From Flexivirga alba (GTDB lineage Bacteria; Actinomycetota; Actinomycetes; Actinomycetales; Dermatophilaceae), in assembly GCF_042661025.1 (NCBI RefSeq), contig NZ_JBHSWH010000001.1:3782001-3846000 (forward strand): DNA of 64,000 bases, given 5' to 3'. Each line of letters opens with the position of its first letter. The first letter of the stretch is position 1. Shown here piece by piece: positions 9,748-18,523 of the stretch. The notes beneath the pieces were generated by a model that saw only the letters and a list, made by a program, of their open reading frames with translations, did not search any database and had not been told where the DNA came from. The position numbers and the translations under genes are program-made.

Positions 9748-10287
9748 GTGACCACGAGCGAGCAGCCAGTGATTCGTCGACCCACCGCGGCCGAGGTGCC
9801 AGACCTGCCCGAGATCGAAACCGAGAGTCATCGTTTGTACGACCTGGTGGGCATGTCGCTGGTCGCCGCCGGCAACGAGCCTGACCTAGCGGGGCTGCAG
9901 ACTGCACATGCCGCAGGGAATCTGTTGATTGCAGACTGTGACGGCGTGGTCGCTGGATTCATCGAGTGCCGACCGATCGACGAGACCTTATATGTCGCAG
10001 GCGTCAGCATCCGATCCCGCTTTGGGCGGCGCGGTATCGGCGCAATGCTGCTGGCGGCCGCAGAATGCCTGGCACACGCCCAAGACCTGACCCGGCTGTC
10101 CTTGACGACGTTTCGCGATGTTCCATGGAACGCGCCGTACTACCAGCGTTTGGGTTGGCGCGGACTGGCGGAAGCCGCCACTCCTTCCGGCCTAGCCGCC
10201 ATTCGTGCACGTCAACGAGAAGCCGGCTACGAGCGGTGGCCGCGCGTAACGATGATTAAGAATCTCCCGGATACGCAGCGGCCGTAG
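9748..10287 (+). CDS. GNAT-family N-acetyltransferase
   Basis: A 179-residue acetyl-CoA-dependent transferase of the Gcn5 superfamily. The acetyl-CoA pyrophosphate-binding loop is RSRFGRRGIGAMLLAAAECL (motif A), preceded by the strand LYVAGVSI; YYQRLGWRG is the usual motif B. Acceptor unknown. The GTG at 9748 opens the frame (TTSEQPVIRRPTAAEVPDLP). It lies in the island and has no obvious partner. Confidence 0.82.
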   Translation: MTTSEQPVIRRPTAAEVPDLPEIETESHRLYDLVGMSLVAAGNEPDLAGLQTAHAAGNLLIADCDGVVAGFIECRPIDETLYVAGVSIRSRFGRRGIGAMLLAAAECLAHAQDLTRLSLTTFRDVPWNAPYYQRLGWRGLAEAATPSGLAAIRARQREAGYERWPRVTMIKNLPDTQRP

Positions 10288-10368
10288 CGGCATCCGACAC
10301 TGTCGAGCACAGTTCAACCGGATGCGTGGATAGCCGTCCCTTCGCGTCAGGCCTTCTACACTTCGGAC

Positions 10369-10930
10369 GTGCCGTTTCCCGACGAACTGTCACCGATCGG
10401 CGTTGAGGTTCTCGCCTACCAGCAGACGTGGGCAGACGAAGCGCACGAACTCGCCGCCCGCCTGCGCGAGCTGATTCCAGACGCAGTTGCGGTCGAGCAC
10501 ATCGGATCGACTTCGATCCCGGGCATGAGTGCCAAGGACTGCCTCGACATGATGATTGTGGTCACTGACCTTGACACGACCACAGCAGGTACCTCGCTCA
10601 CCAAAGCCGGGTTCCGCCGCCGCCCGGAACCGTGGAACAACGACGAGCCCGCGCAGGACCGACTGTGGCCGAAGATGGTCTTCGCCCCACCCATAGTGGC
10701 CGTACGGTTAACATCCACGTGCGGCTGGCGGGTGCGCCCACCACACGACTGGCTTTGCTGTTCCGCGACTTTCTCCGGGTGAACCCTGGACATGTACAGA
10801 GGTGGGCGCAACTCAAGATCGCGGCTGCAGACGCCGCGCATGACCTGTCCACGTACGGCGCGATCAAAGAGCCAGCGTGGCACCTGCTGATGGACTTGGC
10901 CGAGCAGTGGTCCACTCGAGGGGTTGGTCG
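10369..10930 (+). pseudogene. GrpB/UPF0157 family protein, frameshifted and lacking its own stop
   Basis: GrpB-fold (nucleotidyltransferase-like) protein. IGVEVLAYQQTWADEAHELA and AVAVEHIGSTSIPGMSAKDC are signatures in the first frame. VNIHVRLAGAPTTRLALLFR and YGAIKEPAWHLLMDLAEQW continue in another frame, joined by one extra C near 10690-10692. After LAEQW no stop occurs until 11291, so the true 3' end has been lost or changed, and the open frame runs antisense over the end of the HNH gene. I give the end of recognisable homology. Unlike the other frameshifted genes, this one may be genuinely decayed. Confidence 0.6.
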
Positions 10931-11051
10931 CCCACGGCCCTCGGCCCTGTGCGGAATGAACCTCACCAGTTTCGATAAACGATCATCTATTGAAGCGAGA
11001 ACCCTTGGCGACACAGCGGATCCGGTGCGCGGACTGGCGTGCGTTCTCGGG

Positions 11052-12509
11052 TCAGGCTGCGCCGGTCTGGTGGCCGGGCATCTGGCCGGGTGTGAGGTCC
11101 CAGATCACGCGGTCGGGTTGTATGTCGGCGGTGTAACCCTGCCGGTGCACGCCCTGATGATGACGGCCGCACAACAGCGTCGAGTTGGACAGGGAAGTTT
11201 CGCCGCCGGCCCACCACGGTCTGACATGGTGGATCTCGCAGAAACCCGGTGGCCGGTCACAACCGGGGAACGTGCATCCGCCGTCTCGTAGGATGACTGC
11301 GACCCGGATTGCTTTGGTGGCCAAACGTTCTCGCCGCCCCACATCCAACGGCTGACTCGGTCCGCCGAGCACGACCGGGATGAGGTCGGCGGTGCACGCG
11401 AACCGGCGGGCAGCACCCGCGTCGAGCACGTCACCGGTGCTGGTGGTGGCACCGTGACCGGCCAGCAACTCCTGTAAACCCATCGTCAGCAACACGGTCG
11501 CCGCGCTCGCTTGGGTGCCGTCCCCGGCTGCTGCGCGGGCACCGGCCCCGACCAGGTCCATCAACGCATCGGCCCGGCGTTTGCCCGGGGACCGCTCATC
11601 CCGCACCGGTTCAGAACTGATGGAAGATTCGGCAGCCTCAACATCGCCGTCGAGGTGGAGACCGAACGCCGCACCCGAGCTGTGGCTCCGACTGGTCCCG
11701 GCCGTCTTGTCGCGTTCGTTGGCGCCGTCTGTCTCGTCGGGTCCGTCAGCCTTGCTTGTTTTGTCTTTCGTGTCAGCAGGTTTCGCCGGTCGTGGCGCGG
11801 ACTTGGCGTTGATCGCTTCCTTCAGGATCGCGGCGTTCGCCGGCGACAACTCCGCCACCAACCGGGTCATCCCGGTCGCAGTGGTGGACCAGGAGAGGGA
11901 TTCGGTGCCTTCCAACGTCTCGTCGTCCTTGGATAGTTTCTCCGGTGCGAACAGATCAATGATCCGCCGCGTCAACTTCGTCAACTCATCACACCCGAGC
12001 GCCGGGTCGATTTGCAGGAACCAGCCCAGCACCTCGTCACGCTCCGCGGTCGGGATCACTGGTCCGACCTTGTCGGCCTGGAGCAGCGCGGTCCGAGCGG
12101 ATTCCACCGAACACGACCCCTTCAATAATGCCCGCCCGATCACCGTGTTCTTGCGGTGCTGGCACGCATCAGCCACCGACGCCATCACCCGGATCGCCTT
12201 GGCTTCCACCGGAACGCCGTCCCTGGTGCGTGACGCCATCCACTGTGCCGTGGTGACCGCATCGGACTTAGTCACCGCACCCCGGTCCACTGCGTCCGCA
12301 GTGACAACGGTGGCTACCTGGGCAGCCCGACCATGCAACCGCAACAGCGTCGAGACCAACTCGCCTTCCTGGTCCTCGCCGAGCTGGTGCACCGCACCGG
12401 GAACCTCGTCCAACAGCTGCGCGGCAGCCTGCAACGCGGCAAGCACTTCCGGTCCACGACCAGGCTCCGCCACAGGGACACCATCCAGTATCGAATAACC
12501 GATGCTCAT
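11052..12509 (-). CDS. DUF222 / HNH endonuclease (REP13E12-type)
   Basis: A 485-residue protein of the widespread actinobacterial DUF222-HNH family. The amino-terminal DUF222 helical region is followed by a low-complexity linker rich in Asp, Lys and Glu (roughly residues 235-300), then an HNH nuclease: LRDGGCTFPGCDRPPGFCEIH, HHVRPWWAGGETSLSN and LCGRHHQGVH provide the Cys pairs and the catalytic His. These genes are multicopy and probably mobile in Mycobacterium (REP13E12) and relatives (family knowledge). The ATG at 12509 (MSIGYSILDGVPVAEP) is preceded by a purine-rich GGGGAAGGGG. It is the only island gene with a GTATGNCG site (11120-11127). Confidence 0.85.
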   Translation of the reverse strand: MSIGYSILDGVPVAEPGRGPEVLAALQAAAQLLDEVPGAVHQLGEDQEGELVSTLLRLHGRAAQVATVVTADAVDRGAVTKSDAVTTAQWMASRTRDGVPVEAKAIRVMASVADACQHRKNTVIGRALLKGSCSVESARTALLQADKVGPVIPTAERDEVLGWFLQIDPALGCDELTKLTRRIIDLFAPEKLSKDDETLEGTESLSWSTTATGMTRLVAELSPANAAILKEAINAKSAPRPAKPADTKDKTSKADGPDETDGANERDKTAGTSRSHSSGAAFGLHLDGDVEAAESSISSEPVRDERSPGKRRADALMDLVGAGARAAAGDGTQASAATVLLTMGLQELLAGHGATTSTGDVLDAGAARRFACTADLIPVVLGGPSQPLDVGRRERLATKAIRVAVILRDGGCTFPGCDRPPGFCEIHHVRPWWAGGETSLSNSTLLCGRHHQGVHRQGYTADIQPDRVIWDLTPGQMPGHQTGAA

Positions 12510-12779
12510 TGCGTGAATCCCCTTCCCCTGTAAGCGTTTTCGCCTACCTACAGGATACCTGGAACCCGCGTCCATGACTAGTATTTAATCGAACACATTT
12601 CGGTAATTCGGCTAACGCGGTGGCCGCCAGTCCGGCGGCGTGAGCACGCCCCGAAAGCACCCGGCGGCCGTGCCGAAACCCGCCTTCGCCGCGCCCTGCG
12701 TCGCAGAGCCTCGCGCCGCCAAGCGGGTACAAGCTTCCCGTGGCGCCGTGTCCCGCGGCGGCCATGGACGGGCGTCGTG
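12510..12779. other. Intergenic region upstream of the HNH gene
   Basis: Contains an AT-rich patch at 12579-12590 (CTAGTATTTAAT on the top strand) that could supply a -10 for the leftward HNH gene. I see nothing else coding. Confidence 0.35.
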
Positions 12780-13031
12780 TCAGCTTGGATGGAGACCCAG
12801 TCCGAGTCCCTCATAGGGGTTCTGCTCCGTCGCACTCTTCACAATCAGCAACGCGTGAACACGCCCGTCGGGTGTGCACCAAACCTGCGGTCCGGCAAGC
12901 ACGGTCACCTCGGCCGCTGCGTCCCGATCAGCAAGGTCATGGAAATACTCGTTCAGCTGGTTCGTAAGTCCTTCAGAATCGTCGGACTCGAAGTGCCGAG
13001 CGACCGCGCGATCCGCATAGGTGAAAGTCAT
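12780..13031 (-). CDS. Small hypothetical protein
   Basis: An 83-residue reading frame starting MTFTYADRAVARHFESDD. The composition is protein-like (acidic amino half, then AEVTVLAGPQVWCTPDGRVH and ALLIVKSATEQNPYEGLGLG) and not a shadow of another gene. I do not recognise a family. It sits just downstream of the GntR gene and could be the end of that operon or part of the island. Confidence 0.5.
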   Translation of the reverse strand: MTFTYADRAVARHFESDDSEGLTNQLNEYFHDLADRDAAAEVTVLAGPQVWCTPDGRVHALLIVKSATEQNPYEGLGLGLHPS

Positions 13032-13067
13032 GTCCAGATCTTGACGCGGACCGCGCCGGCGCGCAGC

Positions 13068-13745
13068 TCAGTCGTCGCAGGGGATCAATCGCTCGACGGC
13101 ATCCGCCATGTGCAGTCGCAGCAACCGGTCAGTCTTGTCCGGGTCTCGATCGATGAATGACTGTGCAATTGCACGGTGTTCGGCGACCCGAGTGTCCGCG
13201 CCCTCGTAAGTCGGATCGAGCGCGTGGATGCCCATCCGCGTTTCGGTCAGCAGCGTGCGGTGCATCCGGGACAGTCGGGGGCTGCCGGCGAACCCGACCA
13301 GCACGTCGTGGAAGGCGATGTCGGCTTCACCGACGCCGCTTCGATCGTCCACCTCAGCGGTCGCACTCATGGCGTCGGTGATCTTCAGCAGCTCGGCGCC
13401 GGCCTCCGCCGGGGTGCCGAGATGGATCTGCTCGGCGGCTGCGCGCTCGACGGCCGACCGCGCGACATACATGTCCCGCACCCGATCCGGCGTCATCTCG
13501 ATGACGAACAGCCCGCGGTTGCGGATGGACAGCAGCAGCCCCTCCTGGGTGAGCCGTTGCAACCCTTCACGCAACGGGCCGCGGCTGACGCCCAGTTGGC
13601 GGGCGAGCTCCGCCTCACCCAGCTGCGCTCCGGGCGGAAGGTCGCCACGCTCCAGCGCACCGCGGACACTGTCCGCGATCATGGCCGCGGTCGATTTCCG
13701 CATCACTGGCTCGAGGGAGCGGCGTTCCGTCCCAGCGCTCGTCAT
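13068..13745 (-). CDS. GntR-family (FadR/FCD type) transcriptional regulator
   Basis: A 225-residue regulator. The amino-terminal winged helix (about residues 18-80) shows LERGDLPPGAQLGEAELARQ and LGVSRGPLREGLQRLTQEG, the GntR recognition helix. The helical FCD effector domain follows (DMYVARSAVERAAAEQIHLG, AFHDVLVGFAGSPRLSRMH, EHRAIAQSFIDRDPDKTDRL), whose Asp and His residues usually bind a metal and a small carboxylate. It is last in the leftward operon with the DoeA-like hydrolase, aminotransferase and M20 enzyme. It is the best candidate to bind the palindromes at 6082 and 17496. Known ectoine clusters use a MocR-type regulator (EnuR), so this would be a different regulator type. Confidence 0.85.
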   Translation of the reverse strand: MTSAGTERRSLEPVMRKSTAAMIADSVRGALERGDLPPGAQLGEAELARQLGVSRGPLREGLQRLTQEGLLLSIRNRGLFVIEMTPDRVRDMYVARSAVERAAAEQIHLGTPAEAGAELLKITDAMSATAEVDDRSGVGEADIAFHDVLVGFAGSPRLSRMHRTLLTETRMGIHALDPTYEGADTRVAEHRAIAQSFIDRDPDKTDRLLRLHMADAVERLIPCDD

Positions 13746-13806
13746 ACCGTTCGTCTCCTTGCCGTTCCCGATGAGCAGATTATCCGTCTGGTATGGCGCC
13801 GTGACG

Positions 13807-15042
13807 TCACGACGGTGATCCGCGCCTCGTCAGCAGCCGCGCCGCCACGCGTACATAGGTCTGCGCCGCCGTCACCAACTCGGCGATCGAGACCGATTCG
13901 TCCGGCCGGTGCGCCTGGTCGTTGACCGAACCGGGGCCGAGCACCACCGTCGGCACGCCGAAATCGCGGCTGACGAAGCCGCCGTCGCACGCAGCGGTCC
14001 AACCACCCGGCGGCAGTCCGGGCCCGCCCGAATCGGCGAGGGCGAGGTCGACGGCTTCCGCGAAGCCACCGGCGGCAGGCGTCTCGAAGCCCGGCATACT
14101 CATCGGCATCCTGACTTCGGCGCGCAGGTCGTCGTCGGCCAGGCCGAGCTTGTCGATCCGCTCGACGACCGCCGCAAGGACCACGTCGGGATCCTCGCCC
14201 GGCAGCAGCCGCCGGTCCGCCTGAACGCGACACGCGGCCGGCACGATCGCCGTGCCCTGCCCGCCGGTGACGATGCCGACGCTCCAGGTGGCGGGCCCGA
14301 CGAGCGGGTGTGGCTTCTTCGCGAGTTCGTCGTTCCAGGAGCGCAAGGACTCGATCACGCGCGCGGCACCGTAGATCGCGTTGCGTCCGTCGGACGGCCG
14401 GCCGGCGTGTGCCGCCCGGCCGTGCACGGTGATGTCCAGGTAGCAATCACCACGGGCGGCGACGATGGTCTGCAGATCGGTCGGCTCGGCCGTGATGCAC
14501 CCCAGGTATGACGGTGGGTCTTCCGCCATGAACCGCCGGATCCCGAGACCACCCTCTTCCTCGTCGACGGTGGCAGCCAGCTCGATCCGACCGGACAGAG
14601 CCGTGCCGGTCGACCTCGCCGCACGCTGCACGGCATCCATGGCCACCACGCTCGCGGCCAGTCCGCCGAGCATGTCGCTCGTCCCGCGACCGAAGATCCG
14701 GCCGTCGCGCACGACTCCGCCGAACGGCTCGACCATCCACCCGTCGCCGACCGGGACGACGTCGGTGTGCCCGAGCAGCAACAGCCGCGGACCGCTGCCG
14801 CCGGTCGTCGTGGCATTGACGTTGTCGCGCCCATCGGCCGCGGACGTCGTGTGCACCATGAGATCGCGGACGCGGCACGCCGCGACAAGTGCCTTGACAC
14901 GTGCGGCTTCCTCGCCGGGCGGATTCTCGCCCGGCTGACGCACGAACTCCTGCGTCAACGCCACCAGATCGGCCTCGATGATCAGTCCGAGGGCGGCAGC
15001 CTCGAGCGGCGAAACCTGTTGTGCCATAACGGGTTCGGTCAC
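13807..15042 (-). CDS. M20-family metallo-deacylase (ArgE/DapE-like), candidate N-acetyl-diaminobutyrate deacetylase
   Basis: Zinc amidohydrolase of 411 residues. LLLLGHTDVVPVGDGWMVEP and GRIFGRGTSDMLGGLAA carry the first metal ligands, ELAATVDEEEGGLGIRRF the catalytic Glu pair, CITAEPTD another ligand, and HGRAAHAGRPSDGRNA the dimerisation-domain His. The GTG at 15042 overlaps the stop of the upstream aminotransferase (GTGA); an ATG at 15027 is an alternative. Its place between a DoeA-like hydrolase and the GntR gene suggests it removes the acetyl group from N-acetyl-2,4-diaminobutyrate. The canonical enzyme for that step (DoeB/EutE) belongs to a different, aspartoacylase-like family, so this is functional inference. 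Confidence 0.8.
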   Translation of the reverse strand: MTEPVMAQQVSPLEAAALGLIIEADLVALTQEFVRQPGENPPGEEAARVKALVAACRVRDLMVHTTSAADGRDNVNATTTGGSGPRLLLLGHTDVVPVGDGWMVEPFGGVVRDGRIFGRGTSDMLGGLAASVVAMDAVQRAARSTGTALSGRIELAATVDEEEGGLGIRRFMAEDPPSYLGCITAEPTDLQTIVAARGDCYLDITVHGRAAHAGRPSDGRNAIYGAARVIESLRSWNDELAKKPHPLVGPATWSVGIVTGGQGTAIVPAACRVQADRRLLPGEDPDVVLAAVVERIDKLGLADDDLRAEVRMPMSMPGFETPAAGGFAEAVDLALADSGGPGLPPGGWTAACDGGFVSRDFGVPTVVLGPGSVNDQAHRPDESVSIAELVTAAQTYVRVAARLLTRRGSPS

Positions 15043-16246
15043 GATGACAACCCACTGCGGTCGACCGCCCGCGCCAGCCGCGCGATTCCCTCACGGATCC
15101 GGTCCGGCGTCGAGGACGCGAAGCACAGTCGCAGCGCGTTGGGGAAGAACTTGCTCGGTGAGAACGCGTTGCCGGGGATGAACGCCACTCCCTCGGCAAG
15201 TGCGATCTCGAAGAGCGCTTCGGTGTCGACGGTCTGGTCGAACGTGACCCACAGGAAGAAGCCGCCCTCCGGGTCGGTCCATCTCGCCCGGTCGCCGAAA
15301 TGCTGCGCCAACGCCTCCTGCATCGCGACCTTCCGCTCGCGGTATGCCGCCCGCTGAGTGGTCAGGTGCTCGCTCAGGTGACCGCCTTCCAGGAACGCGG
15401 CGATCACCCTTTGCAGCGGCAGATTGGTGCAGGTGTCCATCGCCTGCTTGGCGTTGATCAGCAGCTGCTGCAGCGACGGATCGGCGTCGACCCAGCCCAC
15501 CCGGAGACCCGGCGCCATGATTTTGGAGAAGGTCCGCACCGACAGCACCAGCGGGTCGCCGTCGGCCAGCTCCTGCAACGACGGCACGTCGTCGCCGGCG
15601 AAGCGCAACCGGCCGTACGGGTCGTCGTCGATCAGCAGACTCCCCCACCGCCGGGTCAGCTCGATCAACCGACGGCGCCGCTCGACGGAAAGCGAGGCGC
15701 CGGAAGGGTTTTGGAACGTCGGTATGGCGTAGATCGCCTTCGGCGTCCGGCCCGCCTGCTGGACCAGCTCCTCCAGCCGGTCCACCTGCATCCCCTCGTC
15801 GTCGACGGGGACCTCGAGCAGTTGCGCCTGGTAGGACAGCGCGGTCGCCGAACCGTTGGTGTATGTCGGTGACTCGACGACGACCAGATCGCCCGGATCG
15901 ACGAAGAGCTTGAAGGCCAGGTCGAGACCCTGCATCCCCCGGCGGTGATCAGCAGCCGATCCGGGCTCGTCTGATCCGTTGTGCCGTCCAGCTCGGCGAG
16001 CAGCGCTTCCCGCAGGCGCGGGTCGCCCTCACTCGCGCCATAGTCGTAGGCGTCCGGCCGACCGAGCTCGGACGCCGCCAGCGCGCCGAGCACCTGCGAC
16101 GGAACGGCCTCGGGGGCCGGACTGCCCATCGCGAAACGCACGATGTCGTGCTGCTGCTTCGCGAGCAGGGACGTGCTCGAGTCGATGACCGACCCCACCA
16201 GGTCGGTCGTTCGGGAAGCCAGGGGCAGTCGGGTCTGCTGCGTCAT
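15039..16246 (-). CDS. Class I/II PLP aminotransferase, LysN-like (single-base frameshift)
   Basis: Fold-type I aminotransferase resembling 2-aminoadipate aminotransferases and the aminotransferase half of MocR regulators, but without a GntR domain. Motifs: YDYGASEGDPRLREALLAEL, VVVESPTYTNGSATALSYQA, YAIPTFQNPSGASLSVERRR, LLIDDDPYGRLRF and the PLP lysine in VRTFSKIMAPGLRVGWV. The frame breaks after LLITAGG; one extra base in the C5 run at 15936-15940 continues as MQGLDLAFKLFVDPGD, giving 402 residues. It follows the DoeA-like gene by two bases. A role in transaminating diaminobutyrate or a hydroxy derivative is plausible but unproven. Confidence 0.82.
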
Positions 16247-16248
16247 AC

Positions 16249-17487
16249 TCACTCCTTCGCTGTCAGTCCACGGGGAACATCGGTCAGCAGGTCCGGGCCG
16301 TTCGGTCCGATCAGCATCGACTCCGAGGTCTCGTAGCCCCAGCCGTCCATCCACATGCCGAGGATGACGTGGAACGCCATGTTCTCCTCGATCACGGTCT
16401 CGTCCTCGGGCCGCACACTCATCGTGCGCTCACCCCAGTCGGGCGGGTAGCCGATGCCGATCGAGTAGCCGATACGCGACTCCTTGGTCAGCCCGTAGCG
16501 GCCGATCGTCTGCGCGAACTCTTGGTGCACGTCGCAGGTGCGGTTGCCGGGCCGCATCTTCTCCAGAAGTGCCGCCATACCCTCGTTGGTCGCGTCGGCG
16601 ACCTCGACCAGTTTGTGTGGCGCCTTGCCGAGCACGACGGTGCGGGCCAGCGGCGCGTGGTAGCGGTGGAAGACGCCGGCGAGCTCGATGGTCGTCGCCT
16701 CGCCCTTCTGCAGCGGCAGGTCGCTCCACGTCAGGTGCGGGGTGCCCGCGGTCTCCCCGGTCGGGAGCATCGGCACGATCGCCGGGTAGTCGCCGCCGAG
16801 CTTGTGCGCGCCGAGCGCCTGCGCGTGCTGGATCTCCGCGACGACGTCACATTGGCGGCGCCCAGGCTCGAGTTCCTGCAGCGCGGTCTCCATCACCCGT
16901 TGCGCGATTCTGCCTGCGGTGTGGAGCTTTTCGCGTTCCAAGGGCGACTTGCGCACCCGCACCCAGTTGACGAGTTCGTTGCTGTCCACCAGCGCCGAGC
17001 ACTTCAGCCCGGACTGAATCGCGAGGTAGCTGCGCACCGAGAAGAAGTGTGCGTCGAGCTCGGCCGCGACATATGCACCGACCTCGTCGACCAGCACACC
17101 GACCTCCATCGCCCGGTCGACCACCCAGTCGAACGGATGGGCGTCCGGCCGATTGACGAGGTAATCCGGGTAGCCGTGGATCCGGTCGACCGGCAGGAAC
17201 GCCGTGTAGTGCGCCCCGGCAGCATCCATCGTCCGGGTGAAGAGGTGACAATCACCCTCGACCGGCACGATCAGGCACTGCGGCATGTAGAAGGACCATG
17301 CGTTGTAGCCCGTCAGGTAGTAGATGTTCGCGGGGTCCGCGACGATCAGCGAGCTGATCGAACGCTCCGCCATACGCTCCTGAACAGCGACGAGTCGCGT
17401 CAGGTATTCCTGCTCCGGGAACGGCCGGGAGCGAAGGCCACTGAGAGTGGCGTCGGGGGCAATCTGGGTCACGTGATCATGGTGCAT
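16249..17487 (-). CDS. doeA: Ectoine hydrolase DoeA/EutD-like (M24 creatinase-fold)
   Basis: Creatinase/Xaa-Pro-peptidase-fold protein of 412 residues. PANIYYLTGYNAWSFYMPQC, DRIHGYPDYLVNRPDAHPFD and YPPDWGERTMSV are typical of ectoine hydrolases, which open the ectoine ring to N-acetyl-L-2,4-diaminobutyrate. In the metal-site region it reads IELAGVFHRYHAPLARTV, so canonical Asp ligands of M24 peptidases are replaced, as in metal-independent creatinase; this argues against a true proline peptidase. The ATG at 17487 (MHHDHVTQIAPDA) lies nine bases from the GATTGTTGACAATC palindrome, which would repress it. First gene of a leftward four-gene operon. Confidence 0.76.
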   Translation of the reverse strand: MHHDHVTQIAPDATLSGLRSRPFPEQEYLTRLVAVQERMAERSISSLIVADPANIYYLTGYNAWSFYMPQCLIVPVEGDCHLFTRTMDAAGAHYTAFLPVDRIHGYPDYLVNRPDAHPFDWVVDRAMEVGVLVDEVGAYVAAELDAHFFSVRSYLAIQSGLKCSALVDSNELVNWVRVRKSPLEREKLHTAGRIAQRVMETALQELEPGRRQCDVVAEIQHAQALGAHKLGGDYPAIVPMLPTGETAGTPHLTWSDLPLQKGEATTIELAGVFHRYHAPLARTVVLGKAPHKLVEVADATNEGMAALLEKMRPGNRTCDVHQEFAQTIGRYGLTKESRIGYSIGIGYPPDWGERTMSVRPEDETVIEENMAFHVILGMWMDGWGYETSESMLIGPNGPDLLTDVPRGLTAKE

Positions 17488-17495
17488 CCAGAATC

Positions 17496-17509
17496 GATTG
17501 TTGACAATC
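17496..17509. promoter_or_regulatory. GATTGT-TG-ACAATC palindromic operator
   Basis: Second copy of the operator at 6082-6095. GATTGTYGACAATCAGAC is shared over 18 bases with one difference. It lies between the divergent DoeA-like gene (start 17487) and the 2-hydroxyacid dehydrogenase gene (start 17537), so one site could control both arms. Confidence 0.7.
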
Positions 17510-17536
17510 AGACACGGCCATATTTCTATTGGCGGG

Positions 17537-18520
17537 GTGACTTCGTCTCTCCCAGTGATTGCCGTCCTCGTCGCGGACCCCACCCAGCGCCCGGCAGGTT
17601 TCGACGCTCTCGAGTCCCGCGCGACGTTCCGCTTCACCGATGCGCCCGGGCTCGGCGACGCAGTGCACGGTGCCGACGCCCTGCTGCTGTGGGACTTCTT
17701 CTCCTCGGCCCTCGAGGGGGTATGGCGGCAGTGCGACAGCTTGCAATGGATCCACGTGGCCGCCGCCGGAGTCGACAAGCTGCTGTTCCCAGAACTGCGC
17801 GAGTCGGACGTGGTGGTGACCAATGCGCGAGGGACCTTCGATCGGCCGATCGCGGAGTTCGTGCTGGCGTCAGTGCTGGCGCACTTGAAGCTGCTGCGTG
17901 AAGGGCAGGACCTGCAGCGCGAGCACGTATGGCGGCACCGCGAAACCTTGCCGTTGCGGGGTCGCAGCGCCCTGGTCGTAGGCGCCGGAAACATTGGCCG
18001 GGAGATCGCTCGCCTGTTGCGTGCGGTCGACGTGGAGGTGACCGGAGCGGGGCGGTCGGCCCGATCCGGCGATGTGGACTTCGGGACTGTCGTCGCCAGC
18101 TCGGACCTGGCTGCGGAGGTGGGCGCGTTCGACTTCGTGATCAATGTGACGCCGCTGACCGACGCCACGCGAAACCTCTTCGACCGCAACATTTTTGCGG
18201 CGATGAAGCCCTCGGCATACTTCGTCAATGTCGGACGCGGTGCGAGTGTCGTGGAGGCCGACCTGCTCGAAGCACTGCGCGCCGGTGAACTGGCCGGAGC
18301 TGCGCTCGATGTCTTCCAGACCGAGCCGCTGCCACCCGATTCACCGCTCTGGGACGAGCCCACCTTGGCGATCTCGCCGCACCTGTCCGGCGACTCGGCC
18401 GGCTGGCTGGACACGCTCGCCGCGCAGTTCGTCGACCTGGCGCAGCTCTGGCTGGACGGCAAGCCGTTGCCTCATCCGGTCGACAAGCAACTCGGCTTCG
18501 TCCGCAGCGCCGGGAGTTGA
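17537..18520 (+). CDS. D-isomer-specific 2-hydroxyacid dehydrogenase
   Basis: NAD(P)-dependent 2-hydroxyacid dehydrogenase of 327 residues. The Rossmann motif is ALVVGAGNIGREIARLLRAV. VINVTPLTDATRNLFDRNIF and YFVNVGRGASVVEADLLEAL carry the substrate-binding Arg region, and EPTLAISPHLSGDSAGW the catalytic His. It is nearest the GhrA-like branch. The GTG at 17537 (TSSLPVIAVLVADP) is chosen because upstream residues are not protein-like. It is divergent from the DoeA-like gene and followed three bases later by the EutB-like gene. This enzyme is not part of the standard ectoine pathway; it might reduce or oxidise a hydroxyectoine-derived keto/hydroxy acid. Confidence 0.8.
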   Translation: MTSSLPVIAVLVADPTQRPAGFDALESRATFRFTDAPGLGDAVHGADALLLWDFFSSALEGVWRQCDSLQWIHVAAAGVDKLLFPELRESDVVVTNARGTFDRPIAEFVLASVLAHLKLLREGQDLQREHVWRHRETLPLRGRSALVVGAGNIGREIARLLRAVDVEVTGAGRSARSGDVDFGTVVASSDLAAEVGAFDFVINVTPLTDATRNLFDRNIFAAMKPSAYFVNVGRGASVVEADLLEALRAGELAGAALDVFQTEPLPPDSPLWDEPTLAISPHLSGDSAGWLDTLAAQFVDLAQLWLDGKPLPHPVDKQLGFVRSAGS

Positions 18521-18523
18521 GCG

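Noticed and set aside
12589..12604. LexA-like SOS box (TCGAAC...) upstream of the HNH gene
   Set aside because: The second half-site TTCGGT does not match GTTCGA at the required spacing.
17488..18462. Amino-terminal extension of the DoeA-like frame to 737 residues
   Set aside because: The extension lies antisense to the hydroxyacid dehydrogenase gene and crosses the operator; family homology starts just after 17487.
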